From a virus: DNA of 45,414 nucleotides. The position numbers were made by a program, and so were the translations under genes. How positions within the stretch are numbered: position 1 is the stretch's first letter; each line of letters starts with the position of its first letter. The notes under the pieces were generated by a model. The model was given only the letters and a program-made list of their open reading frames with translations. It was not told the DNA's origin and searched no databases. This document shows positions 1 through 8,634 of the stretch, piece by piece. The stretch covers positions 1-45,414 of IMG/VR virus record IMGVR_UViG_3300022707_003995; one strand, given 5' to 3'.

Positions 1-144
1 GCAAAGAAATTTGCAGATTTCAATATCGTGCATGACTTTATCGGGTTTGTGATTCAACATCCAGAAAGATTCGGTGAAAAGTTGCAGATAACCACTTCAC
101 CAAGTGGTACAGAAATCACTACTCTCACTCAGATAGTTGACCTA
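1..144. repeat. Direct terminal repeat, left copy
   Basis: Identical base for base to positions 45271-45414. It lies inside the major capsid gene, whose frame passes through the junction without a break. This is therefore overlap from a circular or circularly permuted molecule, not a biological long terminal repeat. Confidence 0.97.
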
Positions 145-198
145 CTCAGACCTCCAACAGGAGTGGTAGTGAAAAATGATGTCCGAGAGGGCACTTAA
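1..198 (+). CDS. Major capsid protein, C-terminal 65 residues
   Basis: This is the end of the capsid gene that starts at 44161. Codon phase at base 1 matches the phase at 45271, and the stop is TAA at 196-198. Joined across the circle the protein has 435 residues. The end is hydrophilic and rich in Thr and Val, with no further domain. See the entry at 44161 for the full description. Confidence 0.93.
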   Translation, partial: AKKFADFNIVHDFIGFVIQHPERFGEKLQITTSPSGTEITTLTQIVDLLRPPTGVVVKNDVREGT

Positions 199-229
199 TC
201 CTTTTATTTGTAGACTTTACTAACTAATC

Positions 230-427
230 ATGGTTAATAATGATGGTATAGCTTCTCGATGTGCTATTTTACAACGCAAGGCAGGAATACTAATCCCTCA
301 ATGTCCACCTAAGAATGAACTAGAAATTAATGGTGAAGCTGATTATTACTTTTTTGCACATGCATCTCATGAGATTTACAAAGCTACCTATGACATGTTA
401 TTTGATAATAACAATACTAGAAATTAA
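230..427 (+). CDS. Small hypothetical protein after the capsid gene
   Basis: This 65-residue protein lies 31 nt after the capsid stop. A TATA-like CTTTTATTTG sits about 25-30 nt before the ATG, which fits a leaderless start. It has a Cys pair (residues 11 and 25) and a C-terminal half that looks helical. I recognise no family. Its place between capsid and connector genes suggests a head-completion role or a small accessory protein. The next gene starts 2 nt after its stop, so the two are co-transcribed. Confidence 0.7.
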   Translation: MVNNDGIASRCAILQRKAGILIPQCPPKNELEINGEADYYFFAHASHEIYKATYDMLFDNNNTRN

Positions 428-429
428 TC

Positions 430-879
430 ATGTCCAAATATATCCCACAAAAATATATCACTACTGCTGATGCCTTTGACTCTCAAGGTATTACAGAGGA
501 ACTTCAAAAAACAATGCCAAGTGAGGAACGCAAAAGATACCAAGATTGGGTAAGAGAAGCAAACGACAGAGTAGAGACAGAGCTATTCGAGTCCTCAGAT
601 GTAATTCCGTTAGAAGAAGGAACTACTATTTTTACATATGCCAAAGATGCTGCATTAAATTGGGTTAGATACAAACAACGAAACCAGATAGGATCAGTCA
701 ATGCCAAAGACTCTAAGAATGATTACAAAGAAAGTATCGTATTAGCAAAGAAATTATTGGCAATGACTCCAACTGAGAGACAAGCGCCAATACAGGAAGC
801 AGAAACTACAAAGTTTAATGAACAATATCAGTTTGGGTACAGCCAGAATCAAGGCTATCCAAGTGACTTTTTATATTGA
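430..879 (+). CDS. Putative head-tail adaptor/connector
   Basis: This 149-residue soluble, mostly helical and charged protein has no signal peptide or membrane segment. I do not recognise the sequence. The assignment rests on gene order: in siphovirus-type genomes the gene after the major capsid protein usually encodes the adaptor (HK97 gp6 or SPP1 gp15 type) that binds the portal. The small helical bundle expected for that family fits. The tail ends in Tyr- and Gln-rich sequence. Confidence 0.5.
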   Translation: MSKYIPQKYITTADAFDSQGITEELQKTMPSEERKRYQDWVREANDRVETELFESSDVIPLEEGTTIFTYAKDAALNWVRYKQRNQIGSVNAKDSKNDYKESIVLAKKLLAMTPTERQAPIQEAETTKFNEQYQFGYSQNQGYPSDFLY

Positions 880-913
880 ATACCCCTTTATAGTAGTTTG
901 AATTTAATATTTT

Positions 914-1444
914 GTGAAATATGAAATATCTCCTGAAGACCTAAAGAGATTTTACTCCAAGATAAAATTCAATGAAGAGACATGGTGTTGGGATTGGGTA
1001 GGAACTACTCTACAACGTGGATATGGTCATTTTAAACTAAAAAGAAAGATTTGGCGATCGCATAGATTATCTTATCTTATTCACAAAGGAGATTTGATAG
1101 AAGGACTTACTTTAAATCATCTCTGTCGAAATAGAAAATGCTGTAATCCTGATCATTTAGAACAAATTACCTCTAAAGAAAATATTCTTTGTGGAGAAAG
1201 TTTTTCAGCAGTAAATAAAAGAAAAACTCACTGTAAAAGAGGACATGAATTTACCGAAGAGAATACAATTAATCTATCTCGTAATAGACGAGAATGTAGG
1301 AAATGTAGAAAATTACATGACCACAATAAATATTATAAAGACTTGGAAAAATCAAGAGAAAAATCCAGATTGAATAAACGTAAATGGCTTAGTAACCCTG
1401 AAAATAGAGAACGGCGTAATGCCAAAAGGCGAAAAAATTTATGA
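914..1444 (+). CDS. HNH homing endonuclease
   Basis: This 176-residue free-standing HNH nuclease starts at GTG, with a TTTATAG box about 20-25 nt upstream. The core is visible: a W-C-W-D-W start typical of phage HNH proteins, an NHLCRNRKCCNPDHL zinc/HNH motif (about residues 73-87), then a second Cys/His ribbon (HCKRGHEF, then CRKC) and a very basic tail. It is related to the genes at 3555, 23965 (C-terminal half) and the remnant at 16249. It sits between structural genes without belonging to their function, as homing genes do. Confidence 0.9.
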   Translation: MKYEISPEDLKRFYSKIKFNEETWCWDWVGTTLQRGYGHFKLKRKIWRSHRLSYLIHKGDLIEGLTLNHLCRNRKCCNPDHLEQITSKENILCGESFSAVNKRKTHCKRGHEFTEENTINLSRNRRECRKCRKLHDHNKYYKDLEKSREKSRLNKRKWLSNPENRERRNAKRRKNL

Positions 1445-1463
1445 TACCGTATATTACACAGAA

Positions 1464-1500
1464 CCTATAAAAGCATAATCTTAATTATTGAGACTTTGAA
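1464..1500 (+). promoter_or_regulatory. Virion promoter, copy 1 (37 bp identical to 8590-8626)
   Basis: A TATA box (CCTATAAAAGC) is followed by CTTAATTATTGAGA. All 37 bp recur at 8590-8626 before the large fibre gene. The ATG at 1509 lies about 40 nt after the TATA box, leaving a very short leader. The CTTAATTATTGARA part also recurs at 2585 and 34250. Confidence 0.75.
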
Positions 1501-1508
1501 AATATATT

Positions 1509-1616
1509 ATGAGTTCCGAACCCACAGGCATTCAATTATTCTTTGACTTTGACACAAACCCTACTACACCAATAGAGTTTGATTTTACTGATGTAAATCC
1601 AGAGGATGGATCTTAA
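1509..1616 (+). CDS. Small acidic protein, first gene of a virion operon
   Basis: This 35-residue protein is rich in Phe, Thr, Pro and Asp (contains FFDFDTNPTTPIEFDF). It starts at the ATG right behind the duplicated promoter, and its TAA overlaps the next ATG (TAATG). Its promoter position argues that it is translated. No function is recognised. Confidence 0.6.
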   Translation: MSSEPTGIQLFFDFDTNPTTPIEFDFTDVNPEDGS

Positions 1617-1696
1617 TGCTTTGTAATAACGATAATCCAATTCAAAAGAAAATGCGTAGAATACAGACAGACCAACAGGAGAAAAATATTGCCTGA
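1616..1696 (+). CDS. Small basic peptide, translationally coupled
   Basis: This 26-residue open frame starts in a TAATG overlap with the gene before it. Its stop overlaps the TTG start of the next gene. It is basic and Gln-rich. It may be a real microprotein or only a translational bridge to the gene at 1689. Confidence 0.4.
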   Translation: MLCNNDNPIQKKMRRIQTDQQEKNIA

Positions 1697-2051
1697 AGCT
1701 CAAAGAGGTTCTACTACTCTACCTATATTGGTAATTCCTAGAATTAAAGGAGTTCCAGTTACACAGACAGAAATAAAGAATAATTTCTCAAATGTCTTTG
1801 TTGATGATGGCTCTACTCCCCTTACTTGGGTATTGGAATATCAGAAAAGAGGAGGTACACTAAACACTCAAAACTTTGATGCAGAACTTTCTACTGACGC
1901 GGTAATCTTTTTTCCTGTACCTGATTCATTTTATGCTAGCGATGTCATTTGGACTCTACTCCCATTCTGGCAAATAGCAGGAATATCACAAACTGAAAAG
2001 ATTTTTGCTGATGAATCAATAATGTTTGAAGTAAAGGATCTACATCTATAG
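1689..2051 (+). CDS. Putative head-closure (stopper) protein
   Basis: This 120-residue beta-rich protein has a TTG start that overlaps the stop of the small frame before it. The sequence has alternating hydrophobic strands and no catalytic motif, which fits a small beta-barrel of the head-tail interface. Its place between the adaptor and tail-terminator candidates suggests a stopper. I do not recognise it by sequence, so this is inferred from gene order. Confidence 0.45.
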   Translation: MPEAQRGSTTLPILVIPRIKGVPVTQTEIKNNFSNVFVDDGSTPLTWVLEYQKRGGTLNTQNFDAELSTDAVIFFPVPDSFYASDVIWTLLPFWQIAGISQTEKIFADESIMFEVKDLHL

Positions 2052-2055
2052 GATC

Positions 2056-2589
2056 ATGAGTTTTTCAAGTGCATTAAATACAAACTCCATTATAGACCGA
2101 TTGGAGAAAACTTTCCAAGCATCTCCACTATTATTCCCAAACAAGAATGGAGGTACAGATACTCCCGATTTAGTACGACAAATAATCAAATATGAATTTC
2201 CTTTACCAGAATCGCCTCCGGGTGGATTGGGCCCCCCACACATTTGGATTAACGTAGCACCTGTTCCTATAGTATCTAGAGAGAGAGCTGGTAGAGGAAC
2301 TCGAGATATTGTAGCAAGAGAGTTGATTACTTACGAATTTTGGTGTGTATGTATTACTCAAGATGTAGACCCACTACGAGCACAAAATCAACTATACACT
2401 ATCGTTTCAGCAGTAGAGACAGCAATAGGAAAAAATAGAAGACTAACTATTCCTGCAGATCAAAGCGATCCTCTAGCATTTGGATTAGAATATCGTAGTG
2501 TTCCTTTTGCTTTACACACTGAAACAAACGAGCAAGCAGCTACAAACGTGATAGTTAGACCAAAAATGTTCATTAATATGATTCCTTAA
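2056..2589 (+). CDS. Putative tail terminator / tail completion protein
   Basis: This 177-residue protein has the layout of the phage tail-terminator group: an N-terminal helix with a small-molecule-like gap, a PPHIWINV strand near residues 55-62, then YEFWCVCITQD, a long helix that pairs with QLYTIVSAVETAI, and a C-terminal strand ending in RPKMF. The gene follows the stopper candidate by 4 nt. In the assembled particle it would cap the tail tube and bind the head-closure ring. The call is from pattern and order, not from a search. Confidence 0.5.
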   Translation: MSFSSALNTNSIIDRLEKTFQASPLLFPNKNGGTDTPDLVRQIIKYEFPLPESPPGGLGPPHIWINVAPVPIVSRERAGRGTRDIVARELITYEFWCVCITQDVDPLRAQNQLYTIVSAVETAIGKNRRLTIPADQSDPLAFGLEYRSVPFALHTETNEQAATNVIVRPKMFINMIP

Positions 2590-2598
2590 TTATTGAGA
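2585..2598 (+). promoter_or_regulatory. CTTAATTATTGARA element, copy 2
   Basis: CTTAATTATTGAGA lies 17 nt before the ATG at 2616 and overlaps the end of the preceding gene. An A/T tract (ATATAAAATAAAA) fills the space to the start codon. No strong TATA box lies upstream. Confidence 0.55.
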
Positions 2599-2615
2599 AT
2601 ATAAAATAAAATCAA

Positions 2616-3017
2616 ATGACAGGTAGTTTAGCTGATGCATTTAACTCAGATGTTGTATTACTTTCTATTGAAGGTGGTGAATTTGTCACTGTATATGATG
2701 TGGAATATTCCAAAGATCCTCCTCGAAACAGAATATCCACACGAGCAGGTAAACTTGATACTTACGGACCTGAATTAGAAGATATTTGGTGTTCGGCAGT
2801 CGTAGACAAGGCTATTTTTAATATAATAAATACTGCAAGTACCCCTAATTCCAGACGAGCATATACGCCTCAGGCAATTATAGTTACAGGTCAAGCCCTT
2901 TCAGGTGCTGCCAATGATATTACGATAAACTTTTCTGCAGAGATTCCGACTATGAAATTTCTCGCTCCTCCTGGCGGAGTAGCAACTGGAATCAGATTTC
3001 ACATAATTGCCTTGTAG
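2616..3017 (+). CDS. Putative major tail tube protein
   Basis: This 133-residue protein is small and beta-rich, as expected of tail-tube or tube-like proteins. A segment around residues 40-60 (TRAGKLDTYGPELEDIW) resembles the TRAG-x-x-x-x-YG start of several phage tube-like proteins. The C-terminal half has an SGAANDITINFSAEIP strand typical of that fold. It has its own copy of the recurrent promoter element, which suits a protein needed in many copies. Confidence 0.5.
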   Translation: MTGSLADAFNSDVVLLSIEGGEFVTVYDVEYSKDPPRNRISTRAGKLDTYGPELEDIWCSAVVDKAIFNIINTASTPNSRRAYTPQAIIVTGQALSGAANDITINFSAEIPTMKFLAPPGGVATGIRFHIIAL

Positions 3018-3028
3018 GAGTTACGCTC

Positions 3029-3562
3029 ATGTCTTCTGACTTTGGGTTTGAAGATATTACTCGTATTGAAATGCGAGAGGCAAAAAGAAAAGTTAATGAT
3101 GAATTAGATAAGGGAATGGAATCATACTATAACAATTTTGTAATACCTGAAATAATGAGAATATCTAAAGCATCCAATTTACCAGAACAATTCATTAACG
3201 GATTCAAATTTGTAAAAACTGGACGGAACAGGGGTAAAATCATCAATAATTGGGGAACACCTGAAAAACCTCTAGCGAAATGGTTCAACTATGGTACTAA
3301 AGAGAAAATTTGGATAGAACCAAAAACAGAAGGAGGAGTCTTGGCATTTGCATCTAAAGGACCAAGCGGAGGAAGAAACCCAAGTGCGATATTTTTCAAA
3401 GGTGCTGGAACTCCAAAAGCAGGATCTACCATATTTTCTAAAGGTCATTACATAACTGGACAAAGAGACACTCATGCTATGGAGCGCGGACTAGAATTCT
3501 CCCAAAAGTCCTTAATAAGAAATGTAATAAACGAAATACAAGAGAAACTAAATCATGATTGA
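3029..3562 (+). CDS. HK97 gp10-like tail/neck protein
   Basis: This 177-residue protein has an N-terminal helical part and then a WFNYGTKEKIWIEPK segment. It continues with a GGVLAFASKG strand and a C-terminal GHYITGQRDTHAMERGLE segment before a helix. That order (a GT turn, a charged strand, a loop, then a PG- or G-ending strand and a terminal helix) is the pattern of the HK97 gp10-like family. GGAG precedes the ATG at good spacing. It probably works at the head-tail joint or as a tail completion factor. Confidence 0.6.
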   Translation: MSSDFGFEDITRIEMREAKRKVNDELDKGMESYYNNFVIPEIMRISKASNLPEQFINGFKFVKTGRNRGKIINNWGTPEKPLAKWFNYGTKEKIWIEPKTEGGVLAFASKGPSGGRNPSAIFFKGAGTPKAGSTIFSKGHYITGQRDTHAMERGLEFSQKSLIRNVINEIQEKLNHD

Positions 3563-4055
3563 GGAAGTAAAAAATATCAATAATATAAAAAGATTTACTA
3601 AATTTATTCAATTAGATATTCTTTCTGGTTGCTGGAATTGGAAAGGAAGTTTAGCTACTAAGGGTTATGCCCAGATTAGAATCAACAGTAAAAAAATAAT
3701 GGCTCATCGTTTTTCTTATGTATATTGGAATGGTGAAATTCCACATGGATTAATAATTCATCACAAATGCAGAAACCGAAAATGTGTAAATCCTGCACAT
3801 TTAGAAGCTATAACAAATAAAGAGAATGTACTTCAAGGAATAAGCTTTTGTGCACTAAACTCAAAAAAAACCCACTGTCCACAAGGACATGAATATACGG
3901 CTAAAAATACACAACTTCAAAAATTTGGCAGAAGTTGCAAAATATGTAATCTTCAACGAGCTAAAGAATATGCACAAAACAATAGAGAAAGATGTAATCT
4001 CTCTTCAAGAGATTGGAAACGACGTAATAGAAAGAAAATGAGGTTGAAAGTATGA
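3555..4055 (+). CDS. HNH homing endonuclease
   Basis: This 166-residue HNH nuclease is clearly related to the one at 914. It has GCWNWKGS at the start, HHKCRNRKCVNPAHLEAI (about residues 74-91) as the HNH core, then HCPQGHEYT and a CKIC pair, and a basic tail. Its start overlaps the end of the gp10-like gene and its stop overlaps the next start, so it fits into the tail operon with no promoter of its own. This is how a homing gene settles without breaking an operon. Confidence 0.9.
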   Translation: MIEEVKNINNIKRFTKFIQLDILSGCWNWKGSLATKGYAQIRINSKKIMAHRFSYVYWNGEIPHGLIIHHKCRNRKCVNPAHLEAITNKENVLQGISFCALNSKKTHCPQGHEYTAKNTQLQKFGRSCKICNLQRAKEYAQNNRERCNLSSRDWKRRNRKKMRLKV

Positions 4056-4702
4056 GTGAGGAGGGGATCATCGAAATTGAGGTTGGGCTTCAGGCACGCT
4101 CTAAAGCAGAGATTGACGAGTATCTAAAAAAAGTAAATGAGATGAAAGCTGGTCTTGAAGAGGTAAGACCTGTACTAGAACAACTAGAAGAAGGAGAAAC
4201 TACTACTACTAAGAAAACTAAAACAAATAAAGAAAAAGAAGAAAAAACAGAATTCACAAAAGCACTTGAAGGACTAGACAAATCCGAAATTCAAAAAATC
4301 CGTGGAATTCTTAAAAATCCAGAAGGCTTTGCGATTGGTGGATTAGAGAAACTTCTCTCAAGATTAGGACCTAATGCTACTGTAATGCTCGGTATAGTTG
4401 GAGCTATAATTGCATCTCCAATACTGTTCATTGAAATAATGAAAAAGCTCTCTGTAAAAGGAGGACCATTTAATCGAGACTTTAGAAGATTCATCTCAGA
4501 AGAGGTAGACGTTGGACTATCTAGAGAGTTAGTAAAAATGCGAGAGTTTGGAGATCCAAACGCTCAGGTAATCTTATCACAAGGTAAAGGATGGACTTCA
4601 AATAATGAGGTATGGGTGTATAATAGTTACTTTGAAGTTAATCAATCACGTATAGCCAGAATCGGATTAGATGATAAAAGTGCAGGAGTGAGAATAGAAT
4701 AA
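4052..4702 (+). CDS. Short tape-measure candidate
   Basis: This 216-residue protein has an N-terminal charged coiled coil (about residues 15-75, with a Thr/Lys/Glu-rich linker). A hydrophobic stretch follows at about residues 108-130 (VMLGIVGAIIASPILFIEIM), then a mixed C-terminal domain. A coiled coil plus a hydrophobic segment between tube and distal-tail genes is where the tape measure sits. If so it is very short, since siphovirus tape measures usually exceed 600 residues. Using the usual 0.15 nm per residue, the tail would be only about 30 nm. The start overlaps the HNH stop. Confidence 0.45.
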   Translation: MSEEGIIEIEVGLQARSKAEIDEYLKKVNEMKAGLEEVRPVLEQLEEGETTTTKKTKTNKEKEEKTEFTKALEGLDKSEIQKIRGILKNPEGFAIGGLEKLLSRLGPNATVMLGIVGAIIASPILFIEIMKKLSVKGGPFNRDFRRFISEEVDVGLSRELVKMREFGDPNAQVILSQGKGWTSNNEVWVYNSYFEVNQSRIARIGLDDKSAGVRIE

Positions 4703-5242
4703 TTGGCTGACTCTACAAATTTACCATTTGCACTATATCGATTCACAGTAGGATCAGATACAGAAGCAAGCATACCAAACTCAGAAGCTATTGGATTAGA
4801 GTATGGTATTACAGAAACATCTTCGGCTGGTGTAGTTGCGTTCAGTCATGGAGTACCACAACGAAAAACAGATGTTCCTAATGTTGGAGCCCGTATTACT
4901 ACAAGACCAGCTACTACACTAGTAACGGTTCCAATTAAATTCACTGTTGCAATAAATGAAAAAGTATCTGATCAGGCAGCAATACAGGCAAGATTTGAAT
5001 TATTTTCATTAAAAGAACAAAATGTTAGAGGGGTATTTACCGAAGGAAGATTCGGATTACGAAATGACAAACTCACAGGATTCCCTACAATAAATCCAAC
5101 TATACTAGCTGGAATTAGATTTGTAAACTATGACCTAATTGATATGCTAGAATGGACTAACCATCAACTCGTAACTATAGAATTAGAATTTGTAGGGGAT
5201 TACACAGAATACATCACACTATTAGAGGCGTTGAATCCATAA
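4703..5242 (+). CDS. Putative distal tail protein
   Basis: This 179-residue beta-rich protein has a TTG start directly after the preceding TAA. Its stop overlaps the next ATG (TAATG). No motif is diagnostic. Between the tape-measure candidate and the large hub protein, the usual occupant is the distal tail (Dit) protein that forms the ring at the tube end. The role is inferred from order alone. Confidence 0.45.
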   Translation: MADSTNLPFALYRFTVGSDTEASIPNSEAIGLEYGITETSSAGVVAFSHGVPQRKTDVPNVGARITTRPATTLVTVPIKFTVAINEKVSDQAAIQARFELFSLKEQNVRGVFTEGRFGLRNDKLTGFPTINPTILAGIRFVNYDLIDMLEWTNHQLVTIELEFVGDYTEYITLLEALNP

Positions 5243-8200
5243 TGTCTCTTGATCCTCGACCCTTTACAATATCTTTTGATCCTAACGGAACTCCTGTAAA
5301 TATTTCGGATTCCATTATTGCAATTAACTCTTGCAAGTTTCAGGGTACAGGAAGAATAAGATCAGCATCAATTATGCTCAACTCACAAGAAGGCGCATTT
5401 ATCACAAATACCAATGGTGGTACAACTCCTCAAATTAATCAGTTTGATGGAATCAAAATATCTTGGCAAGACAAGAACGGAAATACAAAATCTGGAGTAT
5501 TTGAAGTTGATACTGAACTAGGACAGAAAAATGAAAATGGAGATCTCTTACCACTAGAACTCAAAGGACGAGAGAGAGCACTACAGGATATGAAATTTCC
5601 AGCATACTTTGAATGGGTAACTCCTTTTACTGCTATTGTACTTTTGATTATTAGCTATAACCAAAACAAAGGAACAGACCAACCAGAAATTACTATCGGA
5701 TTTCCAAGTGTTAACACCTTTTTAGGAACCAATAACATCTACGAATTTAATTCAGAGACTACTTACTATGATGCATTACTTCACATATTTGAGAGACTAA
5801 ACCAACCAACCACTTCTGGAGGCCTTGGTAACTTTTTCTCTTTTGTCTTTGAGGATAATTTCGCAGATCTTATTATGACTATAAAAGAACAAGGCTCAGG
5901 AGGAGATACCGTATTTAATCCCATTACTGCACCAATTCACTCTTTAACATATAGAATTGAATCACAACTTGCAACTCAAGTATTTGTAAGAGGTCAACCA
6001 AATACTGGTTCTGTTCCAGCAGAGTTTCATGAATTCTCATCATTTGTAGAGGAAATTAACAACTATCCAGCTTATAATGCAGGAGCTACATATCTCATAG
6101 GAATGAAGGTAATTTCAGATGGAATTATCTTTCAGGCAAACCAAACAGTACCTATCTCTACTCCTCCTCCTGATATACAATGGACAGCCACGGATTTTGC
6201 TACCATAGTGGGAGCATTAGATTATTCACCATTTACCAATAATAAAGCAGTAGTTACAAAGAACTCGTGTAGCAATCCAACAAACAATTTTATCTCAGCT
6301 GGATTTGATTCTCCTGCATTTCCAGATGGTAATTTAGTTGTACGAGAGTCATTTTATAATAGAGACTGGGTATTTGGTAGATCAATAACTGATGATTTAG
6401 AAAATGATGCTACACTAAAATTTTATCTGAGAGGTCAGTTAAACACAGGACTCTATGCAGGCTTTAGATTACTAGTTGATTTGTCCTTAGGGAATCCTAG
6501 TGGTGCTTTTGGAGATGGAGCAGGTACCATATTCAATGATAGATTTGGTAGAACTTTTGGAAATGCTTTAGTACAATATACAGGATCAGAATGGATTGTA
6601 TTTTTGACTCCTTCAATTCCTACAGTACAAGATAGAGCAGTATCTCACTGTTGCATATATTCAGAAGGTAAGGTTTATGAATTCAATACAGATCCCACTG
6701 TGGTAGGAAAACAAAAACTTGCCATACGAAAAGCAGATGTGTTTCGAGGAGGCAGTTCAGGAGGTCCTTTTTCATGGCAAGATATATCAGATGATTCTGG
6801 CGGAAATGATCCCTTTCATCATCCTCTCAATATACAGTCAGTAGATGGACTAATTACAAATACAATAAAATCAAACCAAGACATCTCATCATTTCTTACA
6901 AATTCTGCAATTGAGATTAGCTACGAATATGATCTAAATAGTATAATAGACGAATTCCTAGTAAAAACTGGAAACTGGCTGGACTCTGTAATTGATAACG
7001 CAAGTAGATTGTTTAGTTTACCTATTGAGGATACTGTAAAGCCTACTACTACAGAATTAGAGGCATTAGTACAAACTGACTATTATGATTTTGGTTGGTG
7101 GTATGCTTTGCCTTTTCCTTATCCGTTTTCAGAGTTTAATGCCATTACTGAAAAAGTGGGGGATCTGTATGGGTTGGGAACTGATCCTAATGGAGTAAAT
7201 AATCAACTTTTTGGACATTTAGATATTCAAAATACTACATTCACACGAAACGGATTAACAGGATTCAATAATGATCAGTCCGAAGACTTGGGAAGTCCGT
7301 TCTCAGCACTTGCATTTTTGTTTAATTTTACAATGTTTGTAGGAGATTTTCCTAAACTCTTTGAGGGTGATATTGCATTTACTGTTACAATATATGACGA
7401 CTTGTCACAAGTATGGAGAACTGACTATAACTATAGACATCTAGGAGATACTGTAGATATTGTTCTACCATTTGCAAACTTTACAGTAGAGCGACCATCA
7501 AGAGCACCTTGGAGTATTGATACGATAGCAATAAATCTAATTCATACTCCTGAGCTTGAAATTCGTTCAATATTTCAGCAAAGAAAAGTTCGACTAATCA
7601 CATGGCAGTTAAAGACATCATATGATGGAGAAGGGAGATACCTACCAGTTAACATAGGTAATTTTTTCAAAAATCTAATATTTGGTGCATTGAATAACTT
7701 CAAGACTGTAGGGATTATTGATGGTCTTCGATTAGTAAAACAGCCTTTCGTATCTAGTGGAGTAGAGACTACCAGAGTAGTAAATGGTCCCACATATCAA
7801 TCTCCACAGACACGCAATCTACGACAACTAAGATCAATTGCTATTGCAGAACAACAGCGTCAGGCATTACAGTATGAAGCATACACATATGAGACGGAGA
7901 TTCGTTGTGATTTGCAGACTGAGCAATTTGTGTTTGTTGAAAATGCAGATATGATAAAGTTTGCAGAACTAGCAACAATTGATTTAGATATATGGATGAC
8001 TGCCACTACCTATGCAGTATCAAATACTGTGGTAGCTACATTTGATAGTTTGCCTTACAGATGTATTGTATCTCACACATCAGATGCAACCAACGAGCCA
8101 GCAGTAGGAGCTAATTATCTAAAGTTTTGGGTTCAAGCTGGTGATACTTTTACAGTAGATAATACTAGAGAAGTAGTTTTAATGTCTGAGAATTTTACAT

Positions 8201-8271
8201 TCAACGCGGAAGGCAAGCGTGGGGGTGCAATATATGAAGCAACGCTGACCAAGAGATTAGATGTAAGTTGA
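5242..8271 (+). CDS. Baseplate hub / tail-tip protein with carbohydrate-binding-like modules
   Basis: This 1009-residue protein is the largest in the genome. The N-terminal 250 residues look like a phage hub (gp27 or Tal type) domain. Near residues 275-310 a stretch with YNAGATYLIGMKVI, then IIFQANQ and a Pro-rich turn before W, matches the small chitin-binding-like (CBM5/12) pattern. A second, degenerate copy lies near residues 920-960 (TATTYAVSNTVV, then PYRCIVSHTSDATNEP). It probably forms the tail tip and contacts the glycosylated S-layer. It is coupled to the gene before it and ends a tail operon, with convergent minus-strand genes behind it. Confidence 0.6.
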   Translation: MSLDPRPFTISFDPNGTPVNISDSIIAINSCKFQGTGRIRSASIMLNSQEGAFITNTNGGTTPQINQFDGIKISWQDKNGNTKSGVFEVDTELGQKNENGDLLPLELKGRERALQDMKFPAYFEWVTPFTAIVLLIISYNQNKGTDQPEITIGFPSVNTFLGTNNIYEFNSETTYYDALLHIFERLNQPTTSGGLGNFFSFVFEDNFADLIMTIKEQGSGGDTVFNPITAPIHSLTYRIESQLATQVFVRGQPNTGSVPAEFHEFSSFVEEINNYPAYNAGATYLIGMKVISDGIIFQANQTVPISTPPPDIQWTATDFATIVGALDYSPFTNNKAVVTKNSCSNPTNNFISAGFDSPAFPDGNLVVRESFYNRDWVFGRSITDDLENDATLKFYLRGQLNTGLYAGFRLLVDLSLGNPSGAFGDGAGTIFNDRFGRTFGNALVQYTGSEWIVFLTPSIPTVQDRAVSHCCIYSEGKVYEFNTDPTVVGKQKLAIRKADVFRGGSSGGPFSWQDISDDSGGNDPFHHPLNIQSVDGLITNTIKSNQDISSFLTNSAIEISYEYDLNSIIDEFLVKTGNWLDSVIDNASRLFSLPIEDTVKPTTTELEALVQTDYYDFGWWYALPFPYPFSEFNAITEKVGDLYGLGTDPNGVNNQLFGHLDIQNTTFTRNGLTGFNNDQSEDLGSPFSALAFLFNFTMFVGDFPKLFEGDIAFTVTIYDDLSQVWRTDYNYRHLGDTVDIVLPFANFTVERPSRAPWSIDTIAINLIHTPELEIRSIFQQRKVRLITWQLKTSYDGEGRYLPVNIGNFFKNLIFGALNNFKTVGIIDGLRLVKQPFVSSGVETTRVVNGPTYQSPQTRNLRQLRSIAIAEQQRQALQYEAYTYETEIRCDLQTEQFVFVENADMIKFAELATIDLDIWMTATTYAVSNTVVATFDSLPYRCIVSHTSDATNEPAVGANYLKFWVQAGDTFTVDNTREVVLMSENFTFNAEGKRGGAIYEATLTKRLDVS

Positions 8272-8355
8272 TTCTATTTTCTTTAATTCCGCTTCAAGTT
8301 CGTCTAGACTCTTATCCATATCCTCAATCATATCATCACAAGTATGTCCTTTCAT
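8257..8355 (-). CDS. Small coiled-coil protein, minus strand
   Basis: A 32-residue acidic helical peptide (ends LDELEAELKKIESTYI) whose ATG overlaps the stop of the minus-strand gene at 8352-8570 as ATGA. Its 3' end overlaps the hub gene by 15 nt on the opposite strand. The overlap and composition support a real microprotein, though function is unknown. Confidence 0.5.
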   Translation of the reverse strand: MKGHTCDDMIEDMDKSLDELEAELKKIESTYI

Positions 8356-8570
8356 GTTCCTGTGTCCCCTTCGATTTTACTTAAACGTGTTTGAAGATCT
8401 TTGATTTTTTCATCATGATCATATATTCGCTCTCTGTCTTTGAACCAAGACTTACCCATCCAGCACAGCAACACGATAAGGCTCTGACTGTTAAAATTAG
8501 GCTCACAAAGTTTTTCAAGTAATTTTAAGAATCTGTCTCTTTGTTTTCGTAATTCTTCGATTTTTGTCAT
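8352..8570 (-). CDS. Small coiled-coil protein, minus strand
   Basis: This 72-residue charged protein begins MTKIEELRKQRDRFLKLLEK. It has two heptad-like helical stretches around a hydrophobic middle (SLIVLLCWMG) with Cys residues. It fills a region between two plus-strand tail genes that would otherwise hold only a promoter. The A/T-rich segment at 8590-8600 could drive both strands. It may be an early or regulatory protein, since it runs opposite to the virion operon. Function is unknown. Confidence 0.6.
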   Translation of the reverse strand: MTKIEELRKQRDRFLKLLEKLCEPNFNSQSLIVLLCWMGKSWFKDRERIYDHDEKIKDLQTRLSKIEGDTGT

Positions 8571-8589
8571 TAATCGCTATCACAAAATC

Positions 8590-8626
8590 CCTATAAAAGC
8601 ATAATCTTAATTATTGAGACTTTGAA
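8590..8626 (+). promoter_or_regulatory. Virion promoter, copy 3 (37 bp identical to 1464-1500)
   Basis: CCTATAAAAGC plus CTTAATTATTGAGA, identical over 37 bp to the copy at 1464. The ATG of the fibre gene follows 8 nt after the end of the match. Perfect conservation 7 kb apart, in a genome with little other intergenic similarity, marks it as functional. Confidence 0.78.
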
Positions 8627-8634
8627 GATTTATC

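Noticed and set aside
1-144. Terminal direct repeat as a true long terminal repeat or attachment site
   Set aside because: It lies inside the capsid gene and the frame is intact across the junction, so it is end overlap of a circular assembly.
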